This document shows, in pieces, positions 1 through 7,775 of a DNA stretch of 12,902 bases. A program made the position numbers and the translations under genes. The notes beneath the pieces are model-generated. The model saw only the letters and a program-made list of their open reading frames with translations. It had not been told where the DNA came from and ran no database searches. How positions within the stretch are numbered: position 1 is the stretch's first letter; every line of letters begins with the position of its first letter. Location: contig CALSCQ010000693.1 in the NCBI GenBank assembly GCA_943704525.1, positions 1 to 12,902 on the forward strand, given 5' to 3'. The stretch comes from Pigoraptor vietnamica (Eukaryota > Opisthokonta > Filasterea).

Positions 1-66
1 CCCCCCCCCCCCGCAAGACAAACAGTCAGCCCATGCATCCCCGACACAAGCAACAAAAGTACCCAC
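1..66 (-). other. Start of intron 4 of the secreted-protein gene, ending in a homopolymer
   Basis: On the minus strand a GTGGGT donor at 66-61 follows exon 4 in phase 1, like the other introns of this gene. The sequence then runs to a G12 tract (12 C on the plus strand at 1-12) with no acceptor. Confidence 0.55.
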
Positions 67-2377
67 ATGTGATGTTCGAGCTCAACACTGACGTCGGAAT
101 CCACTGCTGCAAGAACCCAGACGACTCGTACAGCGTCGTATCGTTCCCGTTCACCCGCGTTCGAACGCTAAAGTTCGTCACGCACAGCATCGTCGGCGGC
201 CGCCGTCCCAACGTCAGGCCGAACTTCACAGAATTCCCGAGCTGCCCGGCAACCACCGTCCCCGCATAGTACTCCGTCAGAGGCACCCCCGACGCAAGCG
301 CAACACGGAACGTCCCGTTGTTGTAAACCGTCGCACGCAGCTCCACCGCCGTCTTGTTCGACAGCGGCGTGCGCCCCACCACGAACGAGTCCTCCGTCAG
401 CGGGTTCCGAATCCCCAGCGCGCAGTAAGGAATGCCCAGGTTCGGATCGTTGTCTGTCGAGCACCCCAGCACCCACAGTCGGTTGTACCCCGACTTCCCC
501 GCGTCCATCGACACCACGCTGATGAAAATCTCGTCGTTGTCCGTCCCCGTCGGCACGAACCGCGCCGTCGCCGTCAGCGGCTGCCCGCTCGACATGTTAA
601 ACACGCGGTCAAGCGCACGCCCGCTGTGGTCCGAACCGCAAATGTTCGTCGACGACACCGTCGCATCGCCTGCACACACCCGAGCTACAGGTCAGCATGC
701 AGCATCCCGCAAAAATGCGACCATCACCGTCCCTCATAAAAACAGAGCACACTCTCCAACCAAAAGACAACGCTTCACAAGTACTTCATCCGTCCGCCAC
801 TCACTCTGAGGCAAAAGCGGCGCCGGGACCCACGACCGCCTGTACGAATCCCCCGACACAAAGTTCTCGACAATCTCAAGACTCGGCACGCTCGCGCTGC
901 TCGTCGGAGGAGGAGGCGCATTCGTCGATTGCGGCGGCGGATTCACGATAGAGGACTGCGGCCCGAACGGGTCTTTCTCCCACGATGCATTGAAGAAGGA
1001 CGCGCACGTCATGCGCCCGTCTGTCGCCGCGCCGAGTTGGAATGAAACGCGCGTCAAATTCGTCATGGCCAGCGGGAAGAAGTACTGCACCATTGCCAGC
1101 GGCTGTCCGTTCGAACGCAGATAGGTCGATCCGAGGTTGCGCGCTTGGTCGAATTCGACCTCCAGGACGGCCGCAGTGGTGTTGCCGAGGAAGAACGTCG
1201 TGGGGACGCCATTTCCATTCGTGTCCGCGACGAAGCACATCGCCAAGCCGGTGGAGTCGGGCGGAAAGCACCCAAACTGGGCCTGCGTTAGGTGGTCATC
1301 GCTTGAGAACGTCAGCCCCGCCGCAAAAGCCGCCGTCGATTTTGCGTTGAACTCGAGCCGAGCGCGCAGCACAGTTGTGCCGATGGGACGGAACACCGAA
1401 ATGACCGACTCGGCCTGTGCGTTTGCGTCCGCGCACACGGCATGAGGCTGAACAAAAGTGGGGCGATCATCTGCGAGGGACCAGATGGATCTCGTTAGCA
1501 CTCGCGTTCACCAAAAAAAAAAACACACACACCCGTATTTGAGGATGGTACTCACTGTACACGGGCCCGAGCCACGACAGCGGCTGCCATTGCTGCTGGA
1601 ATCCCGCAGACTCGTACAAGGTCGTGTCGCTTCCATTCACGCGTCCCCGGACAGTGAAGTTCGACACGCACAGTTGCGCGGTCGCACGCCGACCCACGGT
1701 CAGCAGAAACCGAACCGACGAACCCAGAAAAGCGCCCGATATCGCGGACGACGCAGTTTCCGTAAGGGGCGATCCCGCAGCAAGAGCTACGCGGAGAGTT
1801 CCGTTGGCCATGACCGTGAAGCGCACCTCCACCATTGTCCTGTTCGACAGTGGCACGCGCCCGAGCGGGTACGTGTCGCGCGTCAGCCCGTTGCGGATGT
1901 TCAGCGCACAGACGGGACCGCCTGTAGGGTCGAGTTCCATGGAGCACCCGCCCGACCACGTCCTGTTGTATGCAGGGCGCTTGAGGTCGCCCGACACCGC
2001 GCCGACAAAAAGCTCGTCGTTGTCCGTCCCAGAGGGGTAGAAGCGCGCCGCGCCCATAACTTGCGTGCCAACGTCAAAGAGCGGCTCGAGAATGCGGGCG
2101 TTGTGGTCTCCGCCGCAGATTGCCTGCTGGGACACCGTGGCAGCCACTGCGCGCGAGAGGGGGGGGGGGGGGGGGGGGAATGTGCATTCGTCAGACAAAT
2201 CACAAAAAGCGCTCAAAACGCAAGCCGCGCACCTGGCATCGCAACGGGCATGGCCGCCCAGTACTTGTTGAACGTATCGACGCTGTCGAAAGAGTCGGAG
2301 ATTTGTCCCGTCGCAACGTGGACAAGCGCGGCGATGGCAAAAGCCACTGCCGCTGCGCGCGTTCCAGTGCGCCCCAT
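67..2377 (-). CDS. Secreted multi-module protein, 3' part missing (runs off left edge)
   Basis: Spliced model: complement(join(<67..669, 805..1470, 1556..2146, 2233..2377)), 668 complete codons in the window. The ATG at 2377 opens a signal peptide: MGRTGTR, then the hydrophobic AAAVAFAIAALVHVA (residues 8-22), with cleavage probably near TGQ. The rest is a chain of about 200-residue modules. Module A (exons 2 and 4) occurs twice, with shared motifs GTDNDE[LI]F, VGRxPLSNxT, NGTxRVALA, LTVGRR and CVxNFxVRxRVNG. A different module B lies between them and ends in a Pro-rich linker (residues 422-441). A second B-like start (TLYESSGF) begins before the window ends. Many NxS/T sequons and conserved cysteines suit a glycosylated, disulfide-bonded surface or matrix protein. 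The alternating strands look beta-rich, possibly lectin-like, but I recognise no family. Every intron is phase 1. The last donor (GTGGGT at 66) has no acceptor inside the window. Confidence 0.8.
2147..2232 (-). other. Intron 1 of the secreted-protein gene, with C20 tract before the acceptor
   Basis: Donor GTGCGC follows CCAG, and the acceptor is CGCGCAG. A run of 20 G on the plus strand (2159-2178) is read as 20 C on the sense strand, a few bases before the 3' splice site, so it stands where a polypyrimidine tract would. Splicing joins ...VAMP to V-AATVSQQ in frame. Confidence 0.75.
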
Positions 2378-2665
2378 TCTCGAGAAACGAAATGGGCCGC
2401 CGCAAGAGCACAATCAACTCGGGTGGATTGCAGAATATCCTTCATAGTGATCATCCGGAGTGTGCGTGTGCGTGTGCGTGCGTGCGTGCGTGAGTGAGAG
2501 AGAGAATAGTGTGTTTGCGTGCCGGTGACAGCGGACACCCCACCCCCGCTGGGACCAATCAGAGGGCGTCAATCCCAAGGCCTTTGACACGTCCCTCTGA
2601 CGGCACGATAAGCCATAAAAAAACGAGACTGCACAACCGCTTGTATTACGGCAGAGCCGCGATCG
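2378..2665. other. Intergenic stretch, promoter side of the secreted-protein gene
   Basis: This lies between the stop of the C1/VASt gene and the start of the secreted-protein gene, both on the minus strand. It holds a GT/GC-rich simple repeat (about 2459-2505) and an upstream ATG pair (2454 and 2445) in another frame that overlaps the main start. I see no clear polyadenylation signal or TATA box. Confidence 0.6.
2459..2505. repeat. GTGC/GTGA microsatellite
   Basis: A low-complexity run of GTGTGC units, then GTGC, then GTGA and GA units. It lies upstream of the start codon of the secreted-protein gene. Confidence 0.85.
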
Positions 2666-5240
2666 CTACAGCCCAATAGACACGAGCACGCTCTCCATCT
2701 CGCTGATGCGCGCGTACATGACAAAGCTCGAGAAGAGCATGGCCGTGAGCACCACAAACAGGACAACGAGCACGACGCCGTCCGTGCCGCCGAGGAACGC
2801 GCCCAGAAAGCCCGCCTCGCCCTTTGCGCCTGCGCCGGCAGATGGCACCACACCGGCACCCGCCTCCAACGCAGATTTCGGCAAGTTCTTCGGCGGGCCC
2901 GTGCGCGCAAGCAGCTTGGCGTGCCAGCTCGTCATGTATCCTTTGGCTCCCCCCAGCGCCGCCTTTTGGATCATCCCTAGCAGCAAACGATAAGCCGATG
3001 TCAGCCAGCGGAACACTAGTCCCTAAAGCGCGCATTGGGTTTCCGTTGTGCTTTGCGCTCCTGACAGCGACAGTGCTTCCAACGTCACTCGCAAAGGGCT
3101 CACCTTTCACCATGACCTTCTTCGTGAAGATTGTGTCGCCGGTGATGCGAATGGCCGCAGCCTCGTCGCCCAGCGCAGTGACGCAGTATCGCGTCGTGTT
3201 GTAGAACGCGTCGCCGTACGGGACTTCCGGTGTCACCGACTTGACTTCGACGACAAAGCACCTGGAGGAACATGCAAGCTGTCAGGACACGGGTGGACTC
3301 GGGAGCGCAAATGGCATCCCGACTCACTTCTTGTCTGTGGTCCACTTGAGAGACTGTTCTTCCTTCGTCAGTGCCTGCTTCGGCCCTGCAGTACGAACGG
3401 AATCTTCTTAAGTACAAAATAGGGAAAGGGCGCAAAAGCGACCAAACAGAAACAGCAAGTGCAATTTAAGACAACCAATGGACCCACCGAACGAGGCCGA
3501 GAGCGGCATAATGTACTGCACATTCCGCTTGAACTCTTCGCCGGCCGCCGTCCACGGCTGAATTTGAATGTCTGCAAACCAGCGCCCATATCTCAGCAGC
3601 ATGGTCACACAACATCTTTCCATTTTTCCAAGCAGCCTACGACTGTCACTCTTCTCTTCTCCCTCAACCGCGCACGCACCTGTGTACTTGAGATCCTTCT
3701 GCAGCTCGTCGAGCACAGGCGCGTGGTCGGTGAAGATGAGGTCGTAAATGCCGCTGACAGACGCGCCGTATGCGCCTTGCATAAAGTCGTTCGGGTAGTG
3801 TTCAGTGCACGGACAAACCGTCGGCACTGCGTGGGTTCACGGTGGGGAATAAGTAATGGTGTTTTGGAAGAAGACAAAATAATAAAAAGAAGAGGAAACG
3901 CAACCATTCCTAAGCTTCTAAAGAGACGGCACACGGCAGAGCCCCACCGAAATCGCCGCCGGCGGCGCCCGAGGCCATTCCCTGTGCCTCCTTCATGGGC
4001 GCCTTCTTCCTCGCCGCCGTGTCAAAGAGCAGCGTCCGCTCCAAAAAGTTGGCGCCAATTTTTCGCACGGTCATAATTCCGCGCGCGATCATCGGGCGGT
4101 GCTTGGTCGACGCACAGCCAGGCGACTTGACTGGCTGCTGGCAGCTCTTACAGACACCCCCGGCGACGGACGGGTGGTGCTTGCACGCGGTGTCGTTGTT
4201 CGTCTCTGCCGTGTACCATTCCTTGCACAGGTCGCAGCGGATCTCGAGATCCTGCAAAAGCGGCACACACATGTGCGCACACTTAGCGGACAGAGACACG
4301 CAGCGTTCTCCGGGCCAAGCAAAAGCAAAAAAAAAGGGCCGCACCTTCGGATCATCGCCGCAGTTAACGGCATAGTCTTCGTGGCATTTCTTGTGGCAAA
4401 TCGACTTGCACTCTGCGCAACGACAACAGAAGTCACTAATACAGCACCCGAGGCGATGATGCAGAACAAGCATCTACTGATTGCTGATGCAATGGCAGCA
4501 GCAGACACTCACTGCCGCACTTGTAGCCCTGCTTGCCGAATCCCGCCACAAACTGCTTGCAGTGGAAGCACAGCTCGATCGCGTGAAAGTGCCGCGCGAC
4601 AAACTCGTGCCCGCGCGTCTGGTGCACCTTTTCAACCTTCAACACACCCTTCGCCTTCTCATCGTCGGAGCTATCCGAGCCGCCGTCGGACTCGTCGCTG
4701 CCAACACACAAGAAATGATGTAAGATAAGTCACACGTCACGCTCGTTTTTACATTGCGGCTAACTCTTTGCGCCGGGCAAACGTAAACACAGTGCAGTGC
4801 CGCACACACAAGTCAAAATGCCACTCCGACACCGCCACACTTCAGGGCATTGCCCGCACAAAGACAGGAACACCAATACCCACGCGGAAACCTTATCCAG
4901 CAAGCGCAGCGTGTACCGCCCCTCGGGCATGGCGCCGTCGATGGAGACATTGTCGCCCTCGGCATCCGTGAGGTAGTAGTCGACCCCTGCACGCGCATAC
5001 CAATCGCACAGCATTAGAGCCGTGTCGGGAATCGAAGCAGAGACAGAGGGGCGATGCAAGGCGCATCCTGCTTCTCGCACCTGTCCTAATCTTGCATTGC
5101 ACTCGAATGTTCCGGTCCAGCGCAGCAAACGAAGTCTTCTCGGTGAAAGCCACGCGAACGGGCTCGGATGACCCCTCGCCGGCCGCTCCCTTTGCGACGA
5201 CAGTGACGAGGAGGAATTTCTTCTTGTCCACCGCCGCCAT
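2666..5240 (-). CDS. C1 zinc finger plus VASt-domain tail-anchored membrane protein (525 aa)
   Basis: Spliced model: complement(join(2666..2976, 3104..3261, 3328..3385, 3488..3571, 3680..3826, 3948..4251, 4345..4412, 4513..4697, 4884..4986, 5081..5240)); all ten exons keep frame. Residues 1-86 look like a beta-grasp domain. An acidic Ser/Asp linker follows (89-101). A C1 finger (118-167) keeps the full pattern H-x12-C-x2-C-x13-C-x2-C-x4-H-x2-C-x7-C. A second Cys/His module covers 178-223. A VASt domain (about 290-440) shows SVSGIYDLIFTD, QPW, FGPK, VPYGDAFY and FTKKVMVKG. One hydrophobic helix (489-510) with a 15-residue tail suggests a tail anchor. VASt domains in GRAMD1/Lam proteins move sterols at ER contact sites; C1 domains bind diacylglycerol or phorbol esters. 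Lipid transfer or sensing at a membrane contact is therefore inferred. The least certain join is at 3947: without that splice the frame stops at a TAG at 3910. Confidence 0.85.
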
Positions 5241-5606
5241 TGTGGCGAGGTGGCACGTTGCGTCAAGCGCACGCTTCAGACGTGGAAAAAAACACACCGC
5301 GAAAGAAGAGTTGTGCGCCAATGGCGCGCCCTGTTCCCCTAGCTCGAGTAAGAGAGAGAGAGAACACGCTTACATGGGCTGAAATACAGTCTGGTTCGAT
5401 CGCAAAAGCACGGGCGCTGGCGCTGGCGCGTCACTCTGTCTTATCAACACGGCGCCTGAAACAAATACAGACAGATATATGCCATTTTTGGAAACAGACC
5501 AATTATAGACATTTGGAAAATTGAAGGCCTTATGAAGCAATAAAAACTTCTATTATTCTTATTTGGTAAATAGCGGCGTCCTTTACCAGCAACCTGTTCA
5601 CAAAAG
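5241..5606. promoter_or_regulatory. Divergent intergenic region between the C1/VASt gene and FEX
   Basis: The two start codons face away from each other across 366 bp, so this stretch must carry both promoters. Its left half is GC-rich with a GA repeat (5349-5362). Its right half (about 5455-5580) is sharply AT-rich, with AGATATATG near 5471 and AATTATAG near 5501 as possible TATA-like sites. No gene was found inside it. Confidence 0.65.
5564..5588 (+). promoter_or_regulatory. Hairpin just upstream of the FEX start codon
   Basis: A perfect 7-bp inverted repeat, TGGTAAA (5564-5570) and TTTACCA (5582-5588), encloses an 11-nt loop. It ends 18 nt before the ATG at 5607, so it probably lies in the 5' leader or core promoter. 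No function is known. Confidence 0.4.
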
Positions 5607-6929
5607 ATGGCTGACAGCGCGCCCATACATCACAGCATTACGCTTGTCGTGCCCATGGATGGCGTCCGCCGCACAAGCGAACCCATAGAAATGGAGCAGC
5701 GCGGTGGCGTGGAGGTCGGTCGCGTGGTCGAGAACGCCGCCGCAGCCGCTTTCGCGCAGCAGTCGGTGTCTGGCGAGGGTCGCGCGAGTCAGTCGGCGCA
5801 CGTGGAGCGCGATGCCCCGCCAGAGAAAGAGAAGCACTCGACGCATCAAGTCGCTGACATCACTGCTTCGGTTGGGGCGGGTGTTGTCGGATTGCGTGCG
5901 GCAGCGATTGGCGCGCAGACGGATGCCGTCTTGGCACCTGCCGCTGCTCCTGCGCCCGTGCCCAACAAACCGACGGTCAACGTGCTGTCGATTGCCTTCT
6001 TTGCGTATGTCGGCGTCCTCGTTCGAGTGGGACTGACGACGGCGACGAAGTACGGCGTGTCACCCGCGTTTGCCGTGCTGTATGCGGAGATTGTGGGGAC
6101 GGCCATTATGGGATTTGTGGTCGCTCACAAGGGCTTCATCGACCCAAGGTGCGTGTGTACAGCGACCTTGTTGTTTCAGAGTGCTTTTGCGGTTGTTCTC
6201 ACACGGTATTCTGCTGTTGCTTTTGTCGGCATCGTCCTTGTAGTGGGTCGCGGAGTGCTTTGCGGCTGTTCTCAAACATTATTTTCCTGTTGCTTCTCAG
6301 GCATCATCCTCTGTATGTGGGTCTGACGACGGGTCTGTGCGGCTCGATCACGACGTTCTCGTCGTGGAACCAAGAGGCCAGCCAGATTCTGATTGGTTGG
6401 AGCAACAGCGATGACGCGTACCAGGTGACGCCCCGTCTCTTTCTCTTGCCTTCATCTTTTGCGATGCCATCGATTGAAGTGGAAGATACCGCTTTCAGAT
6501 TGTTTCTGAGTTATGAGTGTTGGGATGCACTTGCTTATGTTCCCCACGCATGTACTTGCAGGCTGTTGGCTTCATATCCATGATTGTTCTCGGCATCGGC
6601 ATGCCCGCAGTGAGCCTCGTGTTCGGTGAGCACCTCGCGCACATCTCTCCGTGGTCCGATGTGCGACGTGCGGAGAAGGAGGCCCAGGAGCGCGCGAAGC
6701 GGGAGAAGGAGGGTGTCACCGTCGTCACGGTCGCGCCACCGAGCAGTCCCCCCGCCGCGCCCGGAGACTTCTATGGAATTGCAGGGATGGAGGACGCCAT
6801 ACTGGTGGCACTCTGTGTCGCGTCGACGGGGATTGTGATGGGCGTCAACTATGCGGTGGACCGCTACGACTTGCTGTTCGACTGCTTGTTTGCACCGTTT
6901 GGTAAGTGCTGCTTGTGAAATGCCTTGGT

Positions 6930-6960
<31 letters not shown>

Positions 6961-7685
6961 GTGTGTGTGTGTGTGCGGGCGGGCGGGCAGGCAGGCGCGT
7001 GTGTGTGTGTATGGGTTTGCATGAGTGCATGCCTGCGTGGCACGCGCGTGCGGAAATGTATAAGTCCTGAGTGTGTTTGTGGAATTGCTGCTCAACCGCG
7101 ATCTCGCTCTGCTTCAGGCGCCCTTTTGCGGTACTGGCTCTCGGGATGGAACGCGAAGAACAAGTCGTTTCCGCTCGGGACCTTCGCCGCCAACATGATC
7201 GGGTCGACGCTTCTCAGCATATTCGTCGTGATCCCATCGGCCACAAAGTGCTTCCAGGACAGCTCGAGGCCCGGCACGTGGGTAACAGTCTGCACATGTG
7301 ACACACGAACAAACACATAAAACACACGCACTAATGGGTTTGCCTGCTCGTGCTTTGCGTGTACTAATTGTCGTTTCTTGGCACAGTGTTTACGACGTCT
7401 TCGTCGGCCTGCAGACGGGTTTCTGCGGTGAGTTTGCGTTCTTCTTGTGTTCATTGCGCCCACTCGAGACGTTTGGCCACTATGACATTTGACGATTCTG
7501 AACGTGACTTTCGTTGGCACGTTGCAGGCTGCCTGACGACCGTCTCGTCGTTCGCGAACGAGCTGCGGTCCCTCAGCCTCCGCGATTCGTACATCTACGC
7601 CGTCGTTTCTCTTCTCGTCGCGCAGATCGTGATGGGAAGCATCAACGGCGGTTACATGAGTTACCACACCGTGCGCTCCTGCTAA
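5607..7685 (+). CDS. FEX: Two-domain fluoride export channel (FEX / CrcB-Fluc family)
   Basis: Spliced model: join(5607..6148, 6301..6424, 6562..6901, 7118..7277, 7387..7427, 7528..7685), 454 aa. Two CrcB-like halves are joined by a connecting helix, as in eukaryotic FEX proteins that expel fluoride across the plasma membrane. Residues 1-124 are a hydrophilic, Ala-rich, low-complexity extension. Half 1 (about 125-248) has VLVRVG (Arg140), YAEIVGTAIMGF and GLTTGLCGSITTFSSW (188-203). A charged linker and the helix AILVALCVASTGIVMGV follow. Half 2 (about 336-448) has GALLRYW (Arg340), FPLGTFAANMIGS (Asn361) and GLQTGFCGCLTTVSSF (396-411). The family's pore Asn is kept in half 2 but is Glu161 in half 1, which fits one working and one vestigial pore. 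Splicing is supported because the halves only read through when the five introns are removed. The intron 4 donor (7278) was chosen over GTAACA four bases later because only it keeps frame. Confidence 0.93.
6179..6323 (+). repeat. Tandem duplication covering the FEX intron 1 acceptor
   Basis: Two 71-bp units, 6179-6249 and 6253-6323, share runs such as GAGTGCTTT, TGTTGCTT and GTGGGTC. The second unit carries the true acceptor (CTTCTCAG at 6293-6300) and the first bases of exon 2. The first unit is wholly intronic and has GTCGG where the acceptor AG would be. Confidence 0.75.
6902..7117 (+). other. FEX intron 3 with (GT)n microsatellite
   Basis: At 216 bp, this is the longest FEX intron. It has the only GTAAGT donor in the window. 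From 6930 to about 7010 it is a GT repeat interrupted by GGGC and GGCA units. The acceptor is GCTTCAG at 7111-7117. Confidence 0.8.
6930..7010. repeat. (GT)n / (GGGC)n simple repeat
   Basis: About 45 bases of nearly uninterrupted GT, then GGGC and GGCA repeats, then GT again. It is fully contained in FEX intron 3, so length changes would not alter the protein. Confidence 0.9.
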
Positions 7686-7775
7686 CGTCGTGTGCCCGGC
7701 TGCTCCAGAGAGCGCGTAGAGAGAGACGTATTATGTCCTTCGCGTTCCGCATGGTTCGCGCATGTCGTCTTGCGC
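7686..7775. other. Short convergent spacer between FEX and the NSUN6-like gene
   Basis: Only 90 bp separate the two stop codons. There is no gene in it and no canonical AATAAA within it on either strand. The two 3' UTRs therefore probably overlap. Confidence 0.6.

Noticed and set aside
1458-2447. Plus-strand frame of 329 codons
   Set aside because: It is antisense to the secreted-protein gene, Arg-rich and compositional, and it crosses the introns of the real gene with no domain signal.
2824-3204. Plus-strand frame opposite the VASt C-terminal exons
   Set aside because: It is Pro/Ala/Ser-rich and antisense to well-supported exons and an intron, with no independent signal.
3910-4473. C1 gene ending at the TAG at 3910, with the VASt part as a separate gene
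   Set aside because: An in-frame phase-1 intron (3947-3827, GTGGGG...CGCAG) joins the two parts. The VASt part has no good ATG of its own before its first conserved strand. It is kept as an alternative in the gene entry.
5015-5045. TTCGATTCC T-loop-like word on the minus strand, possible tRNA
   Set aside because: No matching T stem, anticodon arm or acceptor stem could be drawn. It falls inside an intron of the C1/VASt gene.
5455-5606. Fluoride (crcB) riboswitch before FEX
   Set aside because: The leader has one simple hairpin only and lacks the conserved bases and pseudoknot of the crcB motif, which is known from bacteria and archaea.
6930-7010. Telomere-like or CRISPR-like repeat array
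   Set aside because: It is a simple GT/GGGC microsatellite inside an intron, with no spacers and no telomeric unit.
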